Notes under the pieces: generated by a model
What the model was told of the DNA's origin: nothing
Databases searched by the model: none
What the model saw: only the letters and a program-made list of their open reading frames with translations
Shown: one piece after another, positions 57,321 through 64,000 of the stretch
How positions within the stretch are numbered: the first letter of the stretch is position 1
Layout of the letters: the number at the start of each line of letters is the position of its first letter
Position numbers and translations under genes: made by a program
Source: an uncultured Helicobacteraceae bacterium
GTDB taxonomy: Bacteria; Campylobacterota; Campylobacteria; Campylobacterales; Helicobacteraceae
Length of the DNA stretch: 64,000 nt
Direction of reading: 5' to 3'
NCBI GenBank assembly: GCA_910578285.1
Contig: CAJTQL010000002.1
Location: 196,833 to 260,832 of the forward strand

Positions 57321-58564
57321 TTGAATTTCATAGTTTTTTTGAAATCGAGCATGGTGTGCGCGAGCGCGACAAGCTTTTCGAACTCGTGCAACGCGAAAAA
57401 ACAGAATGTGTGAGCGCGTATTATGAGCTGCCCTATGATACGCAAGCACTTGATGATTCGGCAAAATTTATCCACACCAACAAAGATTTGTTTGCCGCAA
57501 TCGATACGCTCGTGATTGTTGGAATCGGCGGGAGCTCGCTAGGACTGAAAGCCATTGATTCTCTGCTAGGACACAGCAAGAATCGCCGCGACATCAAACT
57601 TTGTTTTTTGGAACACACCGACCCGATTGTGATTCTCCAAAGCTTACGTGCAGTCGAAGCAAGCAAGGCACTTTTTGTTGTGATTAGCAAGTCGGGCACG
57701 ACAATTGAAACTTCATCGCTTATGAAATACATTATCGCACGTTATGATTTGCTGCACCACAAAGAATCGCTGCTCATTATCACCGATAGAGATTCGAATC
57801 TCTATGAATGGGCGCAATCACAGGGCGTGTATTGCTTGCTGATTGACCCACTTGTTGGTGGACGTTTTTCGGTGTTGAGCAGTGTTGGAATCGCGCCTTT
57901 GATGTTGCTTGGTTATGGTGTTGAAGAGTTGCTCGAAGGCGCACGTATGATGAGTCAACGATTCTTTAATCGTGATATGGACCATCTGCTTGACAAAGCA
58001 ATCTATTACGCTAAACATAGCCATGAATATCCCATGAACGTGCTGTTTTCGTATGCAAGCGTGTTTGCCTCTTTCAACGCATGGTATGTGCAACTTTGGG
58101 GCGAATCGCTTGGTAAAATCAACAAAAAAGGCAAAGCCGTTGGGCTCACGCCCATTTCGCTCATCGGCAGCATTGACCAACATTCGTTTTTGCAGCTCAT
58201 CATTCAAGGACCACGTGATAAAAGCGTAACATTTATGGGCGTCAAGAATCTTACTGATGAAATCGTGCTCATTCCCGAGCTTGATTTGCCGTTTTTGCAA
58301 AGCACAAACTTTGTCAATGGAATCTCCTTTCGCACGCTTTTGCAGCTACAACGTGAATCCACAATGGAAACACTCATTGCGTATGGTGTGCCAACTGATT
58401 TGATTTTGCTTGATAATATCTCTGAAAAGAGTGTTGGAATGTTGATTTTTTATTATGAATTGCTCACGTCATGTGTGGGCGCGATGTTTAAGATCAACAC
58501 TTATGACCAGCCCGGTGTCGAGTTTGGCAAGCAGCTTTTGCGTAGCAAGCTCACGTTGCCCTAA
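57317..58564 (+). CDS. pgi: Glucose-6-phosphate isomerase, short form
   Basis: 415 residues, shorter than the 545-residue E. coli type but in line with Campylobacter Pgi. GIGGSSLGLKAIDSLL, the SKSGTTIETSSL phosphate loop and the catalytic Glu in the WGESLGK segment are present. It interconverts glucose-6-P and fructose-6-P; in gluconeogenic Campylobacterota it feeds sugar synthesis. The ATG overlaps the gap stop. Confidence 0.93.
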   Translation: MIEFHSFFEIEHGVRERDKLFELVQREKTECVSAYYELPYDTQALDDSAKFIHTNKDLFAAIDTLVIVGIGGSSLGLKAIDSLLGHSKNRRDIKLCFLEHTDPIVILQSLRAVEASKALFVVISKSGTTIETSSLMKYIIARYDLLHHKESLLIITDRDSNLYEWAQSQGVYCLLIDPLVGGRFSVLSSVGIAPLMLLGYGVEELLEGARMMSQRFFNRDMDHLLDKAIYYAKHSHEYPMNVLFSYASVFASFNAWYVQLWGESLGKINKKGKAVGLTPISLIGSIDQHSFLQLIIQGPRDKSVTFMGVKNLTDEIVLIPELDLPFLQSTNFVNGISFRTLLQLQRESTMETLIAYGVPTDLILLDNISEKSVGMLIFYYELLTSCVGAMFKINTYDQPGVEFGKQLLRSKLTLP

Positions 58565-58604
58565 GCCATATGTGCATTTTTAGCGCGTATTTTTGAAACA
58601 TAGC

Positions 58605-58624
58605 AATGCGTTTTGCATTTTTTT
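58605..58624 (+). terminator. Possible terminator after pgi
   Basis: AATGC and GCATT form a five-base stem with a five-base loop, followed by a T run. The stem is short. A -10-like TATACT (58655-58660) for pta follows, with T-rich spacing upstream, as usual for Campylobacterota promoters lacking a -35. Confidence 0.4.
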
Positions 58625-58702
58625 GTGTTTTTTGCGCGCTTTTTTTAGCCAGTTTATACTATGCTTAGGATATCGTACGAGACAAAACACCAAGGAGGAA
58701 TT

Positions 58703-59707
58703 ATGGGTTTTATCGAAAGTGTCATTCAGACTGTGCAAACCAACAAGCGCAGTATTGTCCTTCCTGAAGGCAACGAACCACGCAATGTCTGTGCAGCAGC
58801 GGAGATTTTGCAAAAAGGTTTTGCGCACATCACGCTTTTGGGTGATGAGAGCGAGATTAAATCTGTCGCAGCAAAAGAGGGAGTGAATGTGGATTGTGCA
58901 CAATGCATCAATCCCAAGACAGCACCAATGCTTGATGAGCTCGTGCAGCTTGTCGTGCAGTTGCGTGCGCATAAAGGAATGGATAGCGCTAAAGCGCGTG
59001 ATCTTCTCACAAACGATGTGTTATATTTTGGTTCAGCACTCGTGAAGGCGGGCAAAGTCGATGGTATGGTTTCAGGCGCTGTGCATTCCACAGCCGATGT
59101 CATGCGTGCAGCATTGCAGATTGTCGGCACAGCGAGTGATTGCAAGCTTGTTTCGAGCTTTATGGTCATGGAGATTCCGCAATGTGCTTTTGGGCTGAAT
59201 GGGACTTTTATCTTTGCAGACCCCGGATTGTGTCCTAGCCCAAACTCTGAAGAATTGGCGCATATCGCGATTGCTTCAGCGAAGAATTTCAAGACGCTTT
59301 TCAAGAGTGAACCGATTGTGGCATTATTGAGTCACTCAACTTATGGTAGTTCCAAGCATACCGATGCGCTTAAGATTGTCGAGGCAGCAAAGATTGCGAA
59401 GAACCTCACGGCAGAATTTTTGATTGATGGCGAATTGCAACTAGACGCGGCGATTATCCCTGAAGTAGGCAAATCGAAGGCAAAAGATTCAAAGGTTGCA
59501 GGACGTGCAAATGTTCTCATCTTCCCTGACCTCGATGCGGGCAATATCGGCTACAAGCTTGTCGAACGTCTTGCGGGCGCGAAAGCCTATGGTCCCATCA
59601 CACAAGGTCTGGCAGCGCCTATCAACGACCTTTCAAGAGGCTGCAAAGCATCAGATATTGTAGGTGTGGTTGCCATCACAGCGTTGCAAGCAAGTAGCAA
59701 ATCATAA
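58703..59707 (+). CDS. pta: Phosphate acetyltransferase
   Basis: 334 residues from the ATG at 58703, which has AAGGAGGA; the longer frame has no site. It is the short Pta form without the N-terminal DRTGG domain. GAVHSTADVMRAALQIVG and LLSHSTYGSSK and the final GLAAPINDLSRGCKASDIVGVVAITALQA (in parts) identify it. It converts acetyl-CoA to acetyl phosphate and is followed by ackA. Confidence 0.95.
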   Translation: MGFIESVIQTVQTNKRSIVLPEGNEPRNVCAAAEILQKGFAHITLLGDESEIKSVAAKEGVNVDCAQCINPKTAPMLDELVQLVVQLRAHKGMDSAKARDLLTNDVLYFGSALVKAGKVDGMVSGAVHSTADVMRAALQIVGTASDCKLVSSFMVMEIPQCAFGLNGTFIFADPGLCPSPNSEELAHIAIASAKNFKTLFKSEPIVALLSHSTYGSSKHTDALKIVEAAKIAKNLTAEFLIDGELQLDAAIIPEVGKSKAKDSKVAGRANVLIFPDLDAGNIGYKLVERLAGAKAYGPITQGLAAPINDLSRGCKASDIVGVVAITALQASSKS

Positions 59708-59727
59708 TTTTCAAAAAAGGAGGAAAT

Positions 59728-60930
59728 ATGCTTGTTTTAGTGATTAATTGTGGGAGCTCATCGCTCAAATTTCAGCTCGTGAATGTCGAGAGCGAGGAAG
59801 TTCTCGCATCTGGCATTTGCGATAGAATTGGTCTTGAGGGAAGCGTGTTGCGCTACAAAAATAACAAAGGCACAAAAGAAGAGCGCAAAGATCCAATGCC
59901 GGACCATTCACAGGCGATTCGCTATGTGCTCGATGTGTTGATAGACAAAACCATTGGCGTCATTCAATCACTCGATGAGATTGCAGGAAGCGGACATCGA
60001 TTTGTGCATGGAGGCGAGCATTTTAAACATTCTGTTTTGATTACAGAGGATGTGATTCGCCGCTTTATCGAGTGTTCTCCTCTCGCGCCTTTGCATAATC
60101 CCGCAAACCTCATGGGCGCAGAAGCTTGCAAGGAGCTCATGCCTGATAAACCTATGGTTGCTGTTTTTGATACGGCATTTCACCAAACTATGCCGCCCAA
60201 AGCCTTTTTGTATGGCGTGCCTTATGAATGGTATGAAAACCATAAGGTGCGCCGCTATGGATTCCATGGCACAAGCCACAAATATGTCTCACAACGTGCT
60301 GTGGAGTTTTTGGGCTTAGACCCAAAAAATCACAAGCTCATCGTGTGCCATTTGGGCAATGGCTCGTCTATTTCGGCGATTCGCAATGGCAAAAGTTGCG
60401 ATACAAGCATGGGTATGACGCCGCTTGAAGGGCTCATTATGGGCACACGTTCTGGCGATATTGATCCTGGCGTGTTGGAATATATGGCGGAAAAAGAAGG
60501 CTATACAATCAAGGATATTGTGGGCATTCTCAACAAAAAATCTGGCGTGCTTGGAATCTCAAAACTTTCAAGCGATTTTCGAGATTTGCTCGATGCTGAC
60601 CTTAGTGGCAATGATTTCGCGCGCCTTGCTCGCCAAGCATTTGCGTATCGCGTTCTCAAATATGTCGGCGCGTATTGCGCTGTGCTCAATGGTATTGATG
60701 CAATCTGCTTCTGTGGTGGTGTGGGCGAAAACGCGAAATATATCCGCGGAATGATTGTTGACCATTTCAAATTTTTGGGTGTTACGCTCGACAAAGAGGC
60801 AAACAATGCGTGTGGGCAAGAGGTGATTATCTCCACACCCGAATCGAGCGTCAAAGTTTGCGTGATTCCAACCAACGAGGAGATCATGATTGCGCGTGAT
60901 ACTAAAAATATCATTATGCAATTGACATAA
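59728..60930 (+). CDS. ackA: Acetate kinase
   Basis: 400 residues. NCGSSSLKFQL (7-17), GHRFVHGGE, FDTAFHQTMP, the catalytic RYGFHGTSHKYVS and CHLGNGSS are the family signatures. It makes ATP and acetate from acetyl phosphate in substrate-level phosphorylation. AGGAGG precedes the ATG. It is 20 bases after pta. Confidence 0.97.
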   Translation: MLVLVINCGSSSLKFQLVNVESEEVLASGICDRIGLEGSVLRYKNNKGTKEERKDPMPDHSQAIRYVLDVLIDKTIGVIQSLDEIAGSGHRFVHGGEHFKHSVLITEDVIRRFIECSPLAPLHNPANLMGAEACKELMPDKPMVAVFDTAFHQTMPPKAFLYGVPYEWYENHKVRRYGFHGTSHKYVSQRAVEFLGLDPKNHKLIVCHLGNGSSISAIRNGKSCDTSMGMTPLEGLIMGTRSGDIDPGVLEYMAEKEGYTIKDIVGILNKKSGVLGISKLSSDFRDLLDADLSGNDFARLARQAFAYRVLKYVGAYCAVLNGIDAICFCGGVGENAKYIRGMIVDHFKFLGVTLDKEANNACGQEVIISTPESSVKVCVIPTNEEIMIARDTKNIIMQLT

Positions 60931-60981
60931 TTTATTTTTTTATACTAAAATAGGAAATTAAAAATTAGGTGAGGGAGAGAT

Positions 60982-61989
60982 ATGGTAGGGTGGCAAAAAA
61001 GCACGGATATTGCAGTGGACTTGGGCACTGCAAATACGATTGTATCGGTGGATGGCGAGGTGATTTTCAATGGACCTTCGTGCATTGCCATCGAACGGCA
61101 TTATGGCAGTGATAAGGTTGTGGCGATTGGCAAACGTGCTAAAGTCATGCGCGGGCGCACGCATAGCAACCTCGAAGTTATCAATCCGTTAAGCAATGGC
61201 GCGATTAGCGACTTTGAGGTTACCAAAATTTTTATGGCAACACTCATTTCGATTCTGTCTAACCGCGTCTCTTCGCACCCACGTGTCGGAATTTCTATCC
61301 CCCAAAATCTCACGCAAGTGGAGCGCAACTCACTCTATGAAGCGACATTGCTTGCTGGCGCAAAAGAGGTGATTTTTATCGAAGACCCCTTTAGTGCAGC
61401 GGTAGGCACGGGAATGGACATCAACACATCACGCGGCAAGATGATTGTCGATTGTGGCAGCGGGCTCACCGAGGTGAGCATTATTTCGCTTGGCGGAATG
61501 GTAACATCGTCATGCACCAAAGTTGCCGGAGATGCGCTTGATTGCGCGATTGTTGATTATGTCAAGCGGCAAAAAAATTTGCTCATCTCCAAAGATTGTG
61601 CCGAGGGGATTAAGATTCAGATTGCTGATATTTCGCAAAATGCGTCCAACACGAATTGTTGCGTGTATGGCAAGGATTTGCTCAATGGCTTGCCTGTGGG
61701 CTTTGAGATTAGCTCAAATGATGTACGTGCAGCGATTATGCCATGTGTGCAAAAAATCCATGCGACAATCCTTGAAGTAATTTCGAGCATTCCGCCACAG
61801 ATTGTTCCCGATATTCTCGAAGATGGCGTGATTATCACCGGAGGTGGCGCTTTGATGCGCGGATTCCGCGAATATCTTGAAGACAAACTCAAGATGTCTA
61901 TCCATGTCTCCTCCGACCCATTGCATGACATCTCAAAGGGTGCAATGGAGATTCTCAAACAAATCCCGCATTCTTCATTCATTGGCTAA
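60982..61989 (+). CDS. Divergent MreB-like actin homologue
   Basis: 335 residues. The first phosphate loop is VDLGTANTIVSVDG (12-25), then ISIPQNLTQVERN and IFIEDPFSAAVGTGMDIN for the second, with a nucleotide-binding VDCGSGLTEVSII and GVIITGGGALMRGF. These are MreB hallmarks, but the N-terminal strand (NGPSCIAIERHYGSDKVVAIGKRAK) and the connecting loops differ from the conserved MreB sequence (NEPSVVA) known in H. pylori. There is no mreC or mreD next to it. It might be a second MreB that forms a filament for a task other than the main elongasome, or a fast-evolving main MreB. Confidence 0.8.
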   Translation: MVGWQKSTDIAVDLGTANTIVSVDGEVIFNGPSCIAIERHYGSDKVVAIGKRAKVMRGRTHSNLEVINPLSNGAISDFEVTKIFMATLISILSNRVSSHPRVGISIPQNLTQVERNSLYEATLLAGAKEVIFIEDPFSAAVGTGMDINTSRGKMIVDCGSGLTEVSIISLGGMVTSSCTKVAGDALDCAIVDYVKRQKNLLISKDCAEGIKIQIADISQNASNTNCCVYGKDLLNGLPVGFEISSNDVRAAIMPCVQKIHATILEVISSIPPQIVPDILEDGVIITGGGALMRGFREYLEDKLKMSIHVSSDPLHDISKGAMEILKQIPHSSFIG

Positions 61990-62754
61990 ATGGAATCTGT
62001 GCTCGCAATCCTGCAAAAACATCTCGTTTGGACGTTGAGCAATCGGTATGGCGGACAAAGTCAAGCGCCCTACGATTCGCTCAATCTCGCATTTCATGTA
62101 GGCGATGAGGAGCAAAATGTTGCACAAAATCGCCAGATTCTGCTGCAATCTTTGGGGCTGTGCGACCGCACGCTTGTGGCGATGGACCAGATTCATAGCA
62201 ACAAAATTGTTGTGCTCGATTCGAATGCAATAATTTTACCAAATTCCCAGCCACAGGGCGATTGTCTGCTAAGTCATCGGGACGATGTCGCGCTTCTTGT
62301 GATGGTCGCAGATTGTAATCCAATCCTTCTCTATGACCCTGTGCGCGATGTTTTTGGAGTTATACATGCAGGACGCAAAGGAATCGAGCTCGGGATTTTG
62401 ATTGCTGCATTGCAAAAAATGCACACACATTTTGGCTGCTTGATGTGTGATATTGTCGGTTTTGTGGGCGCATCGATTCGGAGTTGTTGCTATGAAGTTG
62501 GGGTTGATGTTGCGCAAAATTTTGCACAACAAACAACGCAACAAAGCCTCGTTTGGCGCGGTGAATGCGTGTTTCTTGACTTGCTTGTTGTGCTCAAAAT
62601 GCAATGGCAACAGAGTGGCTGTCTCGCCCAGAATCTCGCTATTGATAAGCGTTGTAGCGCATGTTGTGCGGAGTTTTTCTCGTATCGCAGGCAAGGAATC
62701 TGTGGACGTTTTGGTATTATTGCGGCAAAAAAGCAAAGGAGATGTTGTGATTGA
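61990..62754 (+). CDS. PgeF/YfiH family protein (laccase domain)
   Basis: 254 residues; ATG directly follows the preceding stop. Metal ligands are in MDQIHSNKIVVL, DDVALLVMVADCNPILL and HAGRKGIELGI, with His, Cys and His as in the family. The domain is now linked to purine nucleoside phosphorylase activity and to removing L-Ser from UDP-MurNAc-type precursors (PgeF). Its role here is not certain. It overlaps the MetF-like gene by eight bases. Confidence 0.8.
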   Translation: MESVLAILQKHLVWTLSNRYGGQSQAPYDSLNLAFHVGDEEQNVAQNRQILLQSLGLCDRTLVAMDQIHSNKIVVLDSNAIILPNSQPQGDCLLSHRDDVALLVMVADCNPILLYDPVRDVFGVIHAGRKGIELGILIAALQKMHTHFGCLMCDIVGFVGASIRSCCYEVGVDVAQNFAQQTTQQSLVWRGECVFLDLLVVLKMQWQQSGCLAQNLAIDKRCSACCAEFFSYRRQGICGRFGIIAAKKQRRCCD

Positions 62755-63673
62755 AGATGTGGTGGCAAAAATCCAAAATAGGCGATTTTTGAGCTTTGAG
62801 TTTGTGCCGGCAACAGGCGGGATAGAGACACAAATTGCGGCATTACAAGCAAGCGGAATCATGCAAAAAATCGATGCAATTGTTTGCACAGATTCGCCGC
62901 GCGCATGCCTCAAAATGTCGCCGATTCTTGCCAGCATCAAACTGCAACAAACTCTGCAAAAACCCGTAATTTGCACACTTAGTATGCGCGATAGGAACAG
63001 CCTTGCTTTGCAAGCCGAGCTGCTTGGCGCAAACGCATTTGATTTACGTTTGTTTCTCGCGCTCACCGGCGACCCTGTGCGATTAGGCGACCAGCCCCAG
63101 AGCAAGGGCGTTTTCGAGGGCAGCAGCAAGCTGTTGCTCAAGATTATTGATAGGTTCAATTGCGGCACAGATTTGCAAGGAAAACCACTAAAATGTGCGC
63201 AACAAAGAATCTATCCATTGTGCGTGATGAACGCATTTGCAAAGCCGCTAGAGAAGCTCAAAACAACGATTCGCAATAAGATTCAAAACGGCGCATTCGC
63301 TATCATCACGCAGCCTGTGTATGAGCGCGACACGGCGCAAACTCTGCTGCAATGGGTCACGGAAGCCAATCATGAGCTCGGGCGCAACGTGACACTTATT
63401 TTTGGATTTTATCCGATTACAACCTTCAAGGGGGCATGTTTTTTGCACAAAAATTTGCCCGGAATGTCGATTCCGCATTTTTGGTTACAAAAGCTTGAAA
63501 GTGCGCATTTTACGGGCAAAGAGCACGAGAGGGCAGAGGGAGTACGCATGAGCAAAGAATTGTTCGCAGAGCTTTGGAATCTCCAGCCGTGCGTGCATTT
63601 TATGAGTTCTTCGCATCTCAAAATTGCCAAAGAAATTTTGTGTGAAAATTTTTGCATTCCCCCCAAAATTTAA
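62747..63673 (+). CDS. metF: Methylenetetrahydrofolate reductase family protein
   Basis: 308 residues from a GTG at 62747, with AAAGGAG five bases upstream. The frame is open much further upstream, but that part is inside the PgeF gene. FLSFEFVPATGG, the LTGDPVRLGDQPQSKGVFE loop, AIITQPVYERDTAQ and FGFYPITTFKGA belong to the MetF/MTHFR barrel, which holds FAD and reduces methylene-THF to methyl-THF for methionine synthesis. The sequence is divergent from the usual MetF, so the exact activity is inferred. Confidence 0.75.
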   Translation: MIEDVVAKIQNRRFLSFEFVPATGGIETQIAALQASGIMQKIDAIVCTDSPRACLKMSPILASIKLQQTLQKPVICTLSMRDRNSLALQAELLGANAFDLRLFLALTGDPVRLGDQPQSKGVFEGSSKLLLKIIDRFNCGTDLQGKPLKCAQQRIYPLCVMNAFAKPLEKLKTTIRNKIQNGAFAIITQPVYERDTAQTLLQWVTEANHELGRNVTLIFGFYPITTFKGACFLHKNLPGMSIPHFWLQKLESAHFTGKEHERAEGVRMSKELFAELWNLQPCVHFMSSSHLKIAKEILCENFCIPPKI

Positions 63674-64000
63674 GCAAAACATAAGCTCATTAGAGATACA
63701 ATCACATTTCCAAAGTTGGAAAGGCACATTGTTTGCCTTGCTGATGTTTTGGTGTTGTTCTTTGAAACCAATCCATATCGGTTTTATGATCTTTGACAAC
63801 TAAGCAAGAATCAAAGCTGTCTTGTCGCTTGCAAGAGTGCAAGCAAAACAAGTTCCATATATTAATGGAGCAGCTTTTTCTTTTGTTAACACAACAATTT
63901 CTTATTCTTATGAGTGATACTTGTGAGCAGAGAAAAACTCGGAATCGGGCAATAAGCATGTTCGGTTCGTTTGAGAGTTGGGCAATTATATGTCCGATTC
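63674..64000. other. Right edge without an identifiable gene
   Basis: Three overlapping minus-strand frames are open here, the longest about 99 codons and running off the edge. None has a recognisable domain or ribosome site. It may be a decayed gene or intergenic sequence. Confidence 0.35.

Noticed and set aside
62447..62746. Longer MetF-like frame starting at 62447
   Set aside because: That part overlaps the conserved PgeF gene in another frame; the GTG at 62747 has the ribosome site.
63702..63959. 85-codon minus-strand frame at the right edge
   Set aside because: Unusual Cys/Ser/Arg-rich composition, competing frames and no ribosome site; not called as a gene.

Overview
The window looks like a chromosomal segment of a Helicobacter-type member of the Campylobacterota, probably of the enterohepatic kind. 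The reasons are a complete S10-spc-alpha ribosomal run without rpmD (L30), short Pgi and HslV/HslU proteins, a Csd6/Pgp2-like L,D-transpeptidase, an EptA-DgkA pair, a CJM1_0395-type metalloprotease, many signal-peptide outer-membrane barrels ending in Phe, and homopolymer tracts of the phase-variation type. No species is claimed.

Layout. (1) 1-4479, minus strand: an accessory operon. A HerA/FtsK-like ATPase is split by a G10 tract, so it is out of frame here and would be restored by one extra G. It is followed by an HNH/WHH-type nuclease toxin, a probable immunity protein and the first codons of another gene. (2) 4651-6855: a TonB-dependent receptor. (3) 6864-11926: tRNA-Arg(CCT), HU, PriA, two small proteins of unknown function and UvrB. 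(4) 11927-15654: an accessory, repeat-rich zone with nested palindromes, two outer-membrane barrel genes (the second broken at an A7 tract inside its signal-peptide codons) and a small secreted cationic cysteine-containing peptide with a long structured leader. (5) 15655-25718: an SNase-like protein, PolA, UbiD, PntAB, RNase HII and a lone ATPase. (6) 26022-39855: 26 ribosomal protein genes with secY, map, infA and rpoA, all on the plus strand. (7) 39961-50949: an aminotransferase, TruD, a HExxH protein, then rho, rplI, hslVU, era, an L,D-transpeptidase, an orphan CysN-like GTPase and a YhcH-family protein. (8) 51162-63673: EptA-DgkA, Pgk with an unknown coiled-coil protein, Gap-Pgi, Pta-AckA, a divergent MreB-like protein, a PgeF-type protein and a MetF-like protein.

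Most of the window is core metabolism and information processing. Gap, Pgi, Pgk, Pta and AckA form a central-carbon cluster, PntAB links NADH and NADPH pools, and the L,D-transpeptidase, MreB-like and EptA proteins shape the envelope. The novelty lies in three places: the switchable ATPase plus nuclease-toxin operon at the left edge, the phase-off outer-membrane protein gene, and the small peptide gene with its leader. The annotation rests on reading the sequence only; no database search was possible, so family names come from recognised motifs and gene order.
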